Positions 42,116 to 49,709 of a stretch of DNA of 64,000 nt are shown here, piece by piece. The notes below the pieces were generated by a model. The model made no database searches. It was not told the origin of the DNA and was given only the letters and a program-made list of their open reading frames with translations. Origin of the DNA: Streptomyces clavuligerus. Lineage in GTDB: Bacteria; Actinomycetota; Actinomycetes; Streptomycetales; Streptomycetaceae. The position numbers were made by a program, and so were the translations under genes. Numbering within the stretch: the stretch's first letter is position 1; each line of letters starts with the position of its first letter. The stretch spans positions 2,294,001 to 2,358,000 of the forward strand of contig NZ_CP027858.1 in the NCBI RefSeq assembly GCF_005519465.1, written 5' to 3'.

Positions 42116-42943
42116 ATGGCAGACCATGTACTGCCCCGCTGGTGGGGGCGTCAGGAGAGACAGCGTCCGCGGCAGGCGCCGCGAACGGCCGGAACGGCGG
42201 CGGACATACGCCTGGGCAAGGCGTTCCGGAGCACCATTCCACCGCCGGACCCGATGGTGGGCGGGGTGGTGCTGCTGCTGCCGGACGGCGAGCCCGACTC
42301 GGAGCGCGGCCCGTCCCGGTGGGCGGCGGCGCGGGCCAGGCCGCTGGGGCGGGCGCTGGCCCGGGCGGGCGGGCCGCACGGTCTGGTGGTGCACCCGGTG
42401 CGGTACCGGTCCCGGGGCTGGAACGGGACGCAGGCCCGGCTCGCCGAGGACGCGGTGGGCGCGGCCGACGAGGTGCTGCGCCGCTATGGGGATGTCCCGG
42501 TCTGTCTGGCGGGGCACGGCCTCGGCGGGCGGGCGGCGCTCCACGCGGCGGACCATCCGTCGGTCGGCGTGGTGCTGGCGCTGGCGCCCTGGCTGCCGGA
42601 GGGCCCGGCGTCGGCGGCGGAGCCGGTGCGGCAGCTCGTGGGGCGGCGGGTGATGATCGTGCACGGCACGAACGACCGCCGTACGGACCCCGATCTCTCG
42701 TACCGGCTGGCGGAGCGGGCGAAGAAGGTCAACCGGAGCATATGCCGGTTCGAGGTCCACACGGACGGGAACGCGCTGCGCCAGCACCACGCCGAAGTGC
42801 TCGCGCTGGCCACGGACTTCGTGCTGGGTTCGCTCTTCCCGCACCCGTACGCCCGCCCGGTCGCGGACGCGCTCGCGGCACCGCCGCCGCTGGGGCTGCG
42901 GATGCCGCTGGCCGCGGGCTTCGGCAGATCCCTGCGCCCCTGA
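42116..42943 (+). CDS. Alpha/beta-hydrolase-fold protein with altered nucleophile elbow
   Basis: 275 residues from ATG 42116; ATG 42065 would add 17 residues and neither has a strong ribosome site. Fold markers: VGGVVLLLPDGEPDS strand and oxyanion loop, CLAGHGLGGRAALHAA elbow, VVLALAPWLPEGP, MIVHGTNDRRTDP with the acid, and the C-terminal HHAEVLALATDFVLGSLF with a possible catalytic His. The elbow reads G-H-G-L-G where the family has G-x-S-x-G, so the nucleophilic Ser is Gly (codon ggc). Relatives I recall keep a Ser or Asp there. Either the activity is lost or another residue serves. Divergent from add. Confidence 0.8.
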   Translation: MADHVLPRWWGRQERQRPRQAPRTAGTAADIRLGKAFRSTIPPPDPMVGGVVLLLPDGEPDSERGPSRWAAARARPLGRALARAGGPHGLVVHPVRYRSRGWNGTQARLAEDAVGAADEVLRRYGDVPVCLAGHGLGGRAALHAADHPSVGVVLALAPWLPEGPASAAEPVRQLVGRRVMIVHGTNDRRTDPDLSYRLAERAKKVNRSICRFEVHTDGNALRQHHAEVLALATDFVLGSLFPHPYARPVADALAAPPPLGLRMPLAAGFGRSLRP

Positions 42944-42948
42944 CCGTC

Positions 42949-43512
42949 CCGGCCCCCTCCACCCGGGGGCCACGGGACGGCCCCACCGGGCATGCCCGTA
43001 CCGCACGCCCCTCCGCCGGACCCCGCCGCGCGGGCCCACGCCCTGACCCCGACCGGGGACGGACGCGCCGACCGGGACCGGCCACCGCCACGGCACGGGG
43101 AACACCCCGGCCCCCTCCACCCGGGGGGCCACGGGACGGCCCCACCGGGCACGGCCGTACCGCACACCCCTCCGCCGGACCCCGCCCCGCGGGCCCACAT
43201 CCCGACCCGACCGGGACCGGCCACCGCCACGGCACCGGGAACACGCCGAGGCCAGGACCCGCACCACGGCCGCGCCCGGCACCCCCGGCACCCCCGGCGC
43301 CCCCGGCGCACAACGGCCACGAACCGTTCCCGGGCCCACATCCCCGCCCCGGCCAGGGGACGACCGGCCCCACGACCGGGACCGGCCACCGTCACGGCAC
43401 GGCACGGGGAACACCCGGGGGCCACGGGACCGCCCCGCCGGGCACGGCCCGTACCGCACACCCCTCCACGGACCCCGCCGCGCGGGCCCACGTCCTGACC
43501 CCGACCGGGGAC
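42949..43512. repeat. Repeat island: three to four degenerate copies of a ~140-160 bp unit
   Basis: Landmarks recur in order: ccggccccctccacccgggg (42949, 43108), gccacgggac (42969, 43129, 43421), ccgtaccgcac (42996, 43156, 43450), ccggaccccgccgcgcggg-like (43016, 43176, 43470), gaccgggaccggccacc (43070, 43210, 43374), cacggggaacacc (about 43094, 43404; a variant near 43232). The third copy is preceded by an unrelated insert with cacccccgg triplets (43246-43330). The island fills the 576-base gap after the hydrolase gene and runs directly into an MFS half-gene. Minus-strand frames translate to repeated Gly/Arg/Pro-rich segments but lack coding character. Confidence 0.8.
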
Positions 43513-43516
43513 GGGC

Positions 43517-44194
43517 CCGGTCGCCACCCTGCGGGCGGGCCTCGGCCAGGTGCGGACCGTCCGGCCGGTGCGCCGCGCGCTGCTGCTGTCGGTGGCGGTC
43601 ACCTCGCTCTGGGGCGCGCTGGACGAGTACGTTCCGCTGCTGGCCGCCGGGACCGGGGTGGCGACGGGGACCGTCCCGTTCCTGGTGCTGGCGGTGTGGG
43701 CGGGTGTGACCCTGGGCGGGCTGCTCGCGGGGCGGGCCGAACGGCTGCCGGGGCGGGCGCTCGCCGTGCTGCTCCTGGCGGCGGGGGTGCTGCTCGCGGC
43801 GGGGGCGCTGGGGCGGTCGGCGGCCGGATTCGCCCTGCTGGCCGGGGCGTTCCTGGTGTTCCAGCTTCTGGACGTGGTCGCGGACGCCCGGCTCCAGGCG
43901 GCCATCGAGGGACCGGCGGCGCGGGCGACGGTGACCTCGCTGGCCGGGTTCGGGAGCAGCGCGGGGACGCTGCTGGTGTACGGGGTGTACGGGGCGGCCT
44001 CGGGCGCCGGTCTGGACCACGGTTCGGTGTTCGCGCTGTTCGCGGTGGTCTGTCCGGTGATCGCGGTGCTGCTCCTCGGGGTCGCGGCGCCCGCCGGGAC
44101 CCCCGTTCCGACCGTTCCGACCGTTCCGGAGGGGACTACTCCGGCAGGCCCGTCGGCAGCAGCCGGCCCCGGCGGGACAGCAGGAACTTCTTGA
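43517..44194 (+). pseudogene. C-terminal half of an MFS transporter
   Basis: From about 43517 the frame reads VATLRAGLGQVRTVRPVRRA, the usual cytoplasmic linker that joins the two halves of MFS proteins, then six hydrophobic segments (LLLSVAVTSLWGALDEYVPLL, TVPFLVLAVWAGVTLGGLLAG, LAVLLLAAGVLLAAGAL, FALLAGAFLVFQLLDVV, AGTLLVYGVYGAAS, VFALFAVVCPVIAVLLLGVA). Helices 1-6 are absent; in their place is the repeat island. The first possible start is GTG 43550 without a ribosome site. The end overlaps the convergent LysR gene by 59 bases with a low-complexity tail, so the original stop may also be lost. Probably a remnant rather than a functional half-transporter. Confidence 0.7.
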
Positions 44195-45044
44195 ACGCGG
44201 CGACCGGCGGGGTGTCGGGGTGGCCGTCGAGCCAGGCGACACCGATCTCGCGGACGGCGCGCGGCGCCGTCACCGTCAGCTCCACGACCCCGGGCCTGGC
44301 CACCGCCGGAGGGGGCAGCAGCGCCACCCCGAGCCCGGCGGCGACCAGCCCCCGCAGGGTCTCGGCCTCCTCGCCCTCGAAGGCGACCTTCGGGGTGAAC
44401 CCGGCCCGGGCGCACAGGGCGTCGGTGATCCGGCGCAGCCCGTACCCGGGTTCCAGGGTGACGAAGACATCGTCCGCCGCCTCCGCGAGCCGGACCCGTT
44501 TGCGGCGGGCGAGCCGGTGGTCGTCCGGGACGACGAGCCGCAGCCGCTGCTCGTCCAGTCTGCGGGCGACCAGGTCGGGCGCGTCGGGGACGGGCGAGGT
44601 GAGACAGAGGTCGAGATCGCCGGAGCGCAGCCCGCCGAGCATGGCGTCCCCATGGTTCTGGACGAGGGTGAAGCGGACCCGGGGGTGATCGGCGCGGAAG
44701 GCGCGCAGCAGCCCGGGGACCGTCTCCGAGCCCATGGTGTGGAGGAAGCCGAAGGCGACCTTGCCCGCCCGGGGGTCGGCGTCGGCGCGGACGGCACCGG
44801 CGGCCCGTTCCACCTCGGCGAGCGCGCGCTCCACGGAGGTGAGGAAGGTCCGTCCGGCGGGCGTGAGGGAGACGGTGCGGCCCTTGCGGGCGAAGAGGGC
44901 GACGCCCAAGTCGCGTTCCAGCCGGACCATCGCCCGGGAGAGGGTCGACTGGGGCACCCCCAGCTCCAGGGCGGCGCGCGTCACATGCTCCTGGCGGGCG
45001 ACCCCGGCGAAGTAGGCGAGGCGCGGCGCGAGCAGCAGCGCCAT
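44136..45044 (-). CDS. LysR-family transcriptional regulator
   Basis: 302 residues from ATG 45044; an in-frame ATG at 45173 would add 43 residues without HTH content. HTH (about 4-62): APRLAYFAGVARQEHVTRAALELGVPQSTLSRAMVRLERDLGVALFARKGR, then the substrate-binding domain (about 88-295) with KVAFGFLHTMGSETVPGLLRAF and GLRSGDLDLCLTSP. Gene pair with the divergent MFS exporter is the classic LysR arrangement, and this combination (LysR plus YnfM-like MFS) recurs across bacteria. Likely controls that transporter in response to an unknown ligand. Its 3' end overlaps the MFS remnant. Confidence 0.92.
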   Translation of the reverse strand: MALLLAPRLAYFAGVARQEHVTRAALELGVPQSTLSRAMVRLERDLGVALFARKGRTVSLTPAGRTFLTSVERALAEVERAAGAVRADADPRAGKVAFGFLHTMGSETVPGLLRAFRADHPRVRFTLVQNHGDAMLGGLRSGDLDLCLTSPVPDAPDLVARRLDEQRLRLVVPDDHRLARRKRVRLAEAADDVFVTLEPGYGLRRITDALCARAGFTPKVAFEGEEAETLRGLVAAGLGVALLPPPAVARPGVVELTVTAPRAVREIGVAWLDGHPDTPPVAAFKKFLLSRRGRLLPTGLPE

Positions 45045-45125
45045 GTCCTCGGCCCACTCGTCATATCCGGCGGACCCGGCGGGCCCCGTGGTCGCGCCAT
45101 GCGGAGGGTACCCATTGTTTACTTC

Positions 45126-45141
45126 GTAACTGCCGTGTGAC
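45126..45141. promoter_or_regulatory. Second sequence fitting the AfsQ1 consensus
   Basis: gtaac-tgccgt-gtgac satisfies GTnAC-N6-GTnAC, between the LysR and MFS starts. About one match is expected by chance in a window this size, so this is weak evidence of AfsQ1 control. Confidence 0.3.
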
Positions 45142-45190
45142 AGCCGACGCTGTGAGCTGCGGTCATGCACCATGGGAACGATTATCGCCA

Positions 45191-45204
45191 TTCCATGCAT
45201 TGGA
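45191..45204. promoter_or_regulatory. Candidate LysR operator
   Basis: ttccatgcattgga contains inverted TCCA/TGGA arms and fits the T-N11-A LysR box, between the divergent starts, 33 bases before the MFS ATG. Confidence 0.45.
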
Positions 45205-45236
45205 CGCATGAACCTCGCCGGTCGTACGTTCGACGC

Positions 45237-46637
45237 ATGCCCAGTGCCAGTACCAAGGCGTCCACCGAGGTGGGCGCCGTAGCCGAGACCGCAGCCGCCG
45301 AGACCACCACCGCGGGGACCGCCGCCACCGGGACCGCCGGGACCGACCGGGAGTCCGGGGCGGAGCCCGCCCCCGGAGCCGGGTCCGGCTCCGGCTCCGG
45401 GTCCGCCGAGGGGCCGCTCGCCCCGGGCCGCCCCGGCTTCCGCCGGATGAGCCTGGCCCTCTTCGCCGCCGGAGTGGCGGCGTTCGCCCTCCTCTACTCC
45501 ACGCAGGCGCTGCTGCCCGCGATCTCCGCCGACTTCGGCGTGAGCGCGTCGGCGGCGAGCTGGACGGTGTCCGCCGCGACGGGCGCGCTGGCCCTCTTCG
45601 TCCTTCCGCTGTCCGCGCTCTCCGAGCGGTTCGGGCGGCGCGCGATGATGACCGCCTCCCTCGCCGTCGCGGTGGCGGTCGGTCTGCTGGTGCCGTTCGC
45701 CCCCTCCCTGGAGTGGCTGGTGGCGCTGCGCGCCGTGCAGGGCGCCGCGCTGGCCGGGCTGCCCGCGTCCGCGATGGCGTATCTCGCGGAGGAGGTGCGG
45801 CCCCGGGCGCTGGTGGGCGCGATCGGGCTCTTCGTCGCGGGCAACAGCGTCGGCGGGATGAGCGGCCGGATCGTCACCGGCTGGGCGGCCCAGCTCGGCG
45901 GCTGGCGCGCGGGCCTGCTGGCCGTCGGCGCGCTGGCGCTGGTGGGCGCGGTGGCGTTCCGGCTGCTGCTGCCCCGGCCCCGGCGCTTCACCCCGGGGAC
46001 GCTGAGCCCCCGGGCGCTGGCGGCGACCGTGCGCGGGCATCTCTCCGATCCGCTGCTGATGCGGCTGTACGCGATCGGCGCGCTCTTCATGACGGTGTTC
46101 GGCGCGGTGTACACGGTGATCGGGTACCGGCTGGTGCAGGAGCCGTTCGGGCTGTCGCCGGGCGTGGTGGGCTCGGTCTTCCTCGTCTATCTCGTCGGTA
46201 CGGCCTCGTCCGCGGCGGCGGGGCGGCTGGTGGACCGGCTGGGGCGGCGCGGCGCGCTGTATCTGGCGGTGACCACGACGGCGGCGGGTCTGCTGCTCTC
46301 GCTCTCCGCCTCGCTGACGGCCGTGCTGCTGGGCCTGGTGCTGATCACGGCCGGTTTCTTCGCCGGGCACGCGGTCGCGTCGGCGGCCGTGAGCCGGACC
46401 GCGACCACGGGCCGCGCGCAGGCGTCGGCGCTCTACCAGTCCTCGTACTACCTGGGCAGCAGCGTGGGCGGCACGCTCGGCGCGATCGCCTTCCACGCGG
46501 GCGGCTGGGCCGGGACGGTGGGGCTCGCGCTCCTCGCGGTGACCGGGGTCGTGTCGATCACCCTGTACGGGACCCGGGTGGCCCGGGCCGAGCGGCGGTC
46601 GCTCGTCGTGGCGGGCGCCGTCCCCGCGAGCCGCTGA
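45237..46637 (+). CDS. MFS transporter, YnfM-like
   Basis: 466 residues from ATG 45237. A cytoplasmic N-terminus of about 65 residues, rich in Ala, Thr, Gly, Ser (with GSGSGSGS), precedes 12 membrane helices beginning MSLALFAAGVAAFALLYSTQALLPAIS, the YnfM-type opening (STQALLP). Motif A between helices 2 and 3: LSERFGRRAMM. Central loop LLPRPRRFTPG. Probably a drug or metabolite/H+ antiporter. Divergent from the LysR gene, its likely regulator. Confidence 0.93.
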   Translation: MPSASTKASTEVGAVAETAAAETTTAGTAATGTAGTDRESGAEPAPGAGSGSGSGSAEGPLAPGRPGFRRMSLALFAAGVAAFALLYSTQALLPAISADFGVSASAASWTVSAATGALALFVLPLSALSERFGRRAMMTASLAVAVAVGLLVPFAPSLEWLVALRAVQGAALAGLPASAMAYLAEEVRPRALVGAIGLFVAGNSVGGMSGRIVTGWAAQLGGWRAGLLAVGALALVGAVAFRLLLPRPRRFTPGTLSPRALAATVRGHLSDPLLMRLYAIGALFMTVFGAVYTVIGYRLVQEPFGLSPGVVGSVFLVYLVGTASSAAAGRLVDRLGRRGALYLAVTTTAAGLLLSLSASLTAVLLGLVLITAGFFAGHAVASAAVSRTATTGRAQASALYQSSYYLGSSVGGTLGAIAFHAGGWAGTVGLALLAVTGVVSITLYGTRVARAERRSLVVAGAVPASR

Positions 46638-46814
46638 GGCGCCCCTCGCGTACGCACGGCTCCCGTTACCGGCGCACAGCCGGACGACGTGCTTCGATTT
46701 CCGGTCGGCTGTGGCGAGATCGAGACATTCTCCGCGCAGCGGGTGCTCCCGTATCGTCGTCATACGGGGAGAGCGACCGCACTCCGGCGGTACTCGAAGG
46801 GGGAGTTGAGAGCA

Positions 46815-47534
46815 GTGGGGAAGACGACGGGCGGGGCCCGCAGAACGGCACGGCGGGCGGGCGTCGCGCTCGGGCTGACCGGGATGGTGGTGCCGCTGAC
46901 GCTGGCACTCGGCAGCACGCCGGCCGCGGCCGCGGCGGCCTGTTCGGCGAAGGCCGGGCCGTATCAGAAGCAGGTCGAGAGGTTCCTCGGCCGCAAGGCC
47001 GACGGCAAGCAGTCCGCGGCGGACTGCCGGGCCGTCAGGGCCTTCCAGAAGACGCACGGCATCAGCCCGGCGGCGGGGTACGCGGGCCCGCTGACCTGGC
47101 AGGTCATGAATGTCATGACCCAGCAGAAGGCCGCGGGGAAGAACCCGAACAAGGCGGGCAAGTGCCCGACGAACAAGGGCCGCATCGCCTGTGTGGACCT
47201 GACCCGGCAGCTCAGCTGGATCCAGGACGGCAGGAAGCTGCGGTTCGGCCCGGTCCCGGTGCGCACCGGGCGGAACGGCGACGAGACCCGGACCGGCCTC
47301 AAGAGGATCTACTGGCGGAACATCGACCATGTGTCCTCGCTGTACGACGTGAAGATGCCCTACGCCCAGTTCTTCGACGGCGGCCAGGCGTTCCACTCGG
47401 TGACCAAGTCGGTGTGGAACCCGCCGGGTTCGGCGGGCTGCGTCAATATGCGTCCCTCCGACGCCAAGACGTACTGGAACATGCTCAGGAACGGCGACGA
47501 CGTGTACGTCTACGGCCGGAAGCCCGGCACCTGA
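46815..47534 (+). CDS. Secreted L,D-transpeptidase with peptidoglycan-binding domain
   Basis: 239 residues from GTG 46815 (TTG 46806 also possible; gggggag lies upstream of both). Twin-Arg-like but Sec-type signal (RRTARRAGVALGLTGMVVPLTLALG, cleavage after AAAA). Domain 1 (about 45-105) is peptidoglycan-binding-like: GPYQKQVERFLGRKADGK, CRAVRAFQKTHGI. Domain 2 (about 125-235) is YkuD: IACVDLTRQLSWIQDG, RTGRNGDETRTG, and the catalytic patch FHSVTKSVWNPPGSAGCVNM, with Cys in S-A-G-C instead of the usual S-H-G-C. Shorter than the lipoprotein enzyme at 4248-5492, and presumably wall-associated. Confidence 0.9.
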   Translation: MGKTTGGARRTARRAGVALGLTGMVVPLTLALGSTPAAAAAACSAKAGPYQKQVERFLGRKADGKQSAADCRAVRAFQKTHGISPAAGYAGPLTWQVMNVMTQQKAAGKNPNKAGKCPTNKGRIACVDLTRQLSWIQDGRKLRFGPVPVRTGRNGDETRTGLKRIYWRNIDHVSSLYDVKMPYAQFFDGGQAFHSVTKSVWNPPGSAGCVNMRPSDAKTYWNMLRNGDDVYVYGRKPGT

Positions 47535-47605
47535 GCCACCGCTGTCAGTCCCCTCCGGTAGGTTGCCCAAGCGCAGGGAACGCAGGGGCGACAGGGGTGG
47601 ACCCG

Positions 47606-48598
47606 ATGAGTGATCTCGCGACGACCGACGGCGTCGACGCCGAGCTGGAGAAGTACCGCCGGGAGCTGACCGGTTACTGCTACCGGATGCTGGGCTCGTC
47701 CTTCGAGGCGGAGGACGCCGTACAGGACACGCTGGTGCGGGCCTGGCGGAGCAGGGAGAAGTTCGAGGGGCGTTCGTCGCTGCGGTCCTGGCTGTACCGC
47801 ATCGCGACGAACGTCTGCCTCGACATGCTGAACGCGGGCAGCCGCAGGGCCCGCCCGATGGATCTGTCGGGGCCCACCCCGGTCGCGCAGGCGCAACTGC
47901 GGACCCGTCCGGAGGAGACCTGGTTGGAGCCCATGCCCGACGGACGGGTCCTGCCGCCGGTGGCCGACCCGGCGGAGCGCGCGGTGGAACGGGAGAGCAT
48001 CCGGCTGGCGTTCGTCGCCGCGCTCCAGCATCTGCCGCCGAAGCAGCGTGCCGTGCTGATCCTCCGCGAGGTGCTGGCGTGGAAGGCGGCGGAGGTGGCC
48101 GAGCTGCTCGACACCTCGGTCGCCTCGGTCAACAGCGCGCTCCAGCGCGCCCGCGCCACCCTGGCGGAGTCCTCGCCCGCCCCGAGCGACCCGGCGGACC
48201 CGCTGGACGAGGAGCAGCGCAAGCTGCTGGAGCGCTATGTCGCCGCGTTCGAGGGCTATGACATGGAGGCGCTGAAGCAGGTCCTCCACGACGACGCCAC
48301 CCTCTCCATGCCGCCGTACGACCTGTGGCTGCGGGGCCACGACGACATCGTGGGCTGGATGCTGGGCGTGGGCTCGGTCTGCCGGGGCTCCCGGCTGATC
48401 CCGACGGCGGCCAACGGGATGCCCGCCTTCGCCCACTACCACCTGGCCGAGGACGTGAACGGCCATACGCCGTGGGCGCTGATGGTGATGGACATCCGCG
48501 AGGGGAAGATCGCGGGGATCAACTCCTTCCTGGACACGGCCCGCTGGTTCCCCCTCTTCGGCCTCCCGGACCGGCTGGCCCCGGAGCCGGGCGCCTAG
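47606..48598 (+). CDS. SigG/SigJ-type ECF sigma factor with C-terminal SnoaL-like domain
   Basis: 330 residues from ATG 47606 (GTG 47597 possible), after aggggtgg. Region 2: ELTGYCYRMLGSSFEAEDAVQDTLVRAWRS, then SSLRSWLYRIATNVCLDML; region 4: LQHLPPKQRAVLILREVLAWKAAEVAELLDTSVASVNSALQRAR. From about 205 a SnoaL/NTF2-like domain follows (LLERYVAAFEGYDMEALKQVLHDDATLSMPP) to FGLPDRL, the layout and ending of M. tuberculosis SigG. In this group the C-terminal domain replaces a classical anti-sigma and modulates activity. No DGPF/YCII partner gene is adjacent. It converges, with a four-base overlap, on the STAS gene. Confidence 0.93.
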   Translation: MSDLATTDGVDAELEKYRRELTGYCYRMLGSSFEAEDAVQDTLVRAWRSREKFEGRSSLRSWLYRIATNVCLDMLNAGSRRARPMDLSGPTPVAQAQLRTRPEETWLEPMPDGRVLPPVADPAERAVERESIRLAFVAALQHLPPKQRAVLILREVLAWKAAEVAELLDTSVASVNSALQRARATLAESSPAPSDPADPLDEEQRKLLERYVAAFEGYDMEALKQVLHDDATLSMPPYDLWLRGHDDIVGWMLGVGSVCRGSRLIPTAANGMPAFAHYHLAEDVNGHTPWALMVMDIREGKIAGINSFLDTARWFPLFGLPDRLAPEPGA

Positions 48599-48930
48599 CC
48601 TGTACTGCCGGGCTCGACCGGCTCGATCAGCGTGTCGAGCCCGGCGAGGGCCAGCAGGGCCCGCAGGGCGGGCGGGGTGTCGCGGGTCCGCAGCTCCCGG
48701 CCCGCCCGGCGGGCGGTGAGCCGCAGCCGGGCGACGGCTTCCACGGCGGCGAGGTCGGCCCGCTCCAGGGCCCCCAGATCGCACACCACGCTGTGGGCCC
48801 CGTCCGCGTACAGCGCGCGCAGCCGCTCGCACAGCGGCGGCACATCGGCGAGGGTGATCCCTTCGGGGACGACAAGCACGAAGACGGTGGGGTCAGCGGG
48901 GTCGGTGATGTCGGGGGTATCGGTGTTCAT
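48595..48930 (-). CDS. STAS-domain protein
   Basis: 111 residues from ATG 48930. Single STAS fold: TVFVLVVPEGITLADVPPLCERLRALYADGAHSVVCDL, ALERADLAAVEAVARLRLTARRAG. Anti-sigma antagonists normally have a phosphorylatable Ser after CDL (D-S-S pattern); here the place reads ADLAAV, so phospho-switching is unlikely. MlaB-type or structural STAS function is an alternative. Overlaps the sigma factor gene tail to tail by four bases. Confidence 0.85.
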   Translation of the reverse strand: MNTDTPDITDPADPTVFVLVVPEGITLADVPPLCERLRALYADGAHSVVCDLGALERADLAAVEAVARLRLTARRAGRELRTRDTPPALRALLALAGLDTLIEPVEPGSTG

Positions 48931-48992
48931 GCCTCATCGGACTCGCCGAGCGGGCACAACTCATCGGTGGGGCCGCCGGCGGGGCCGCGGGC

Positions 48993-49589
48993 TCAACCCT
49001 TCGCAGGGAAGTCCCCGGTCTCCAGATCCAGCCCGATGGGTTCCGGCAAACGGATCGGATCACCGAACTTACCTGTCTGGAGGACACGGTAGAGACCCCC
49101 CTTCGGTTCGCCGTACAGCGTGACGGTGGGGCCGCCGGGCGTCCAGGCATCGATGAGAAGGTAGAGCGGAATTCCGGCATGAGAGTAGGCGGCGGCCTTC
49201 TGGATGCGGTCCTGGTAAGCGTTGGACGGCGAGGTGATCTCCGCGACCAGCTCAGCGGCAGCGGCTGGAATGCAGTGCCCTTCCTCCGTGGCAAGGACAT
49301 CGTTCAGCGCCACCACCAGGTCAGGGATGAATAGCCCCTGTCGTGATGGAACCGCGATGCCCACGTGAGGGAAGAGCCCCCATTCGTCTGGCAGCGCAGC
49401 GGAAAGACACCGAATAAGCTTACTGTTGATCAGATTGTGGGCATTGGACGGCGGTGGTGCCACGGTGATGATTCCTTCGACGATCTCCACCTTGCAGCCC
49501 TCGGGAGCGTCCGTCTTCTCCAAGATACGGACAAGCTTGTCCCACTCGTCATCGGTCTCGTGCGAGTAGTAGACAGTGAGTACGCTCAC
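48993..49589 (-). CDS. Uma2-family (DUF820) PD-(D/E)xK nuclease-like protein
   Basis: 198 residues from GTG 49589 with aaggag six bases upstream. Uma2 pattern: WDKLVRILEKTDAPEGCKVEIVEGIITVAPPPSNAHN, VPSRQGLFIPDLVVAL (catalytic Asp), AELVAEITSPSNAYQDRIQKAAAYSHAGIPLYLLID (E-x-S-P-S and Lys). The family is expanded in Streptomyces and cyanobacteria, with unknown biological role, possibly linked to mobile DNA. Base composition is visibly less GC-rich than neighbours. Isolated gene. Confidence 0.93.
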   Translation of the reverse strand: MSVLTVYYSHETDDEWDKLVRILEKTDAPEGCKVEIVEGIITVAPPPSNAHNLINSKLIRCLSAALPDEWGLFPHVGIAVPSRQGLFIPDLVVALNDVLATEEGHCIPAAAAELVAEITSPSNAYQDRIQKAAAYSHAGIPLYLLIDAWTPGGPTVTLYGEPKGGLYRVLQTGKFGDPIRLPEPIGLDLETGDFPAKG

Positions 49590-49709
49590 GGCGGTCTCCT
49601 TGGCCTCGTTGCATCACCGACTCCAGCATGCCGAACGGGACCGGCGCAGGGCTACCGGTCCCGTTCACCCGTACGGGTCGGTACGGGTCCATCTGGAGAA
49701 AAGTGCAGG

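Noticed and set aside
42949..43512. Repeat island as a CRISPR array or a repeat-protein gene on the minus strand
   Set aside because: Copies are degenerate and of unequal length without unique spacers; the encoded peptides are Gly/Arg/Pro-rich in every frame, with no start signal.
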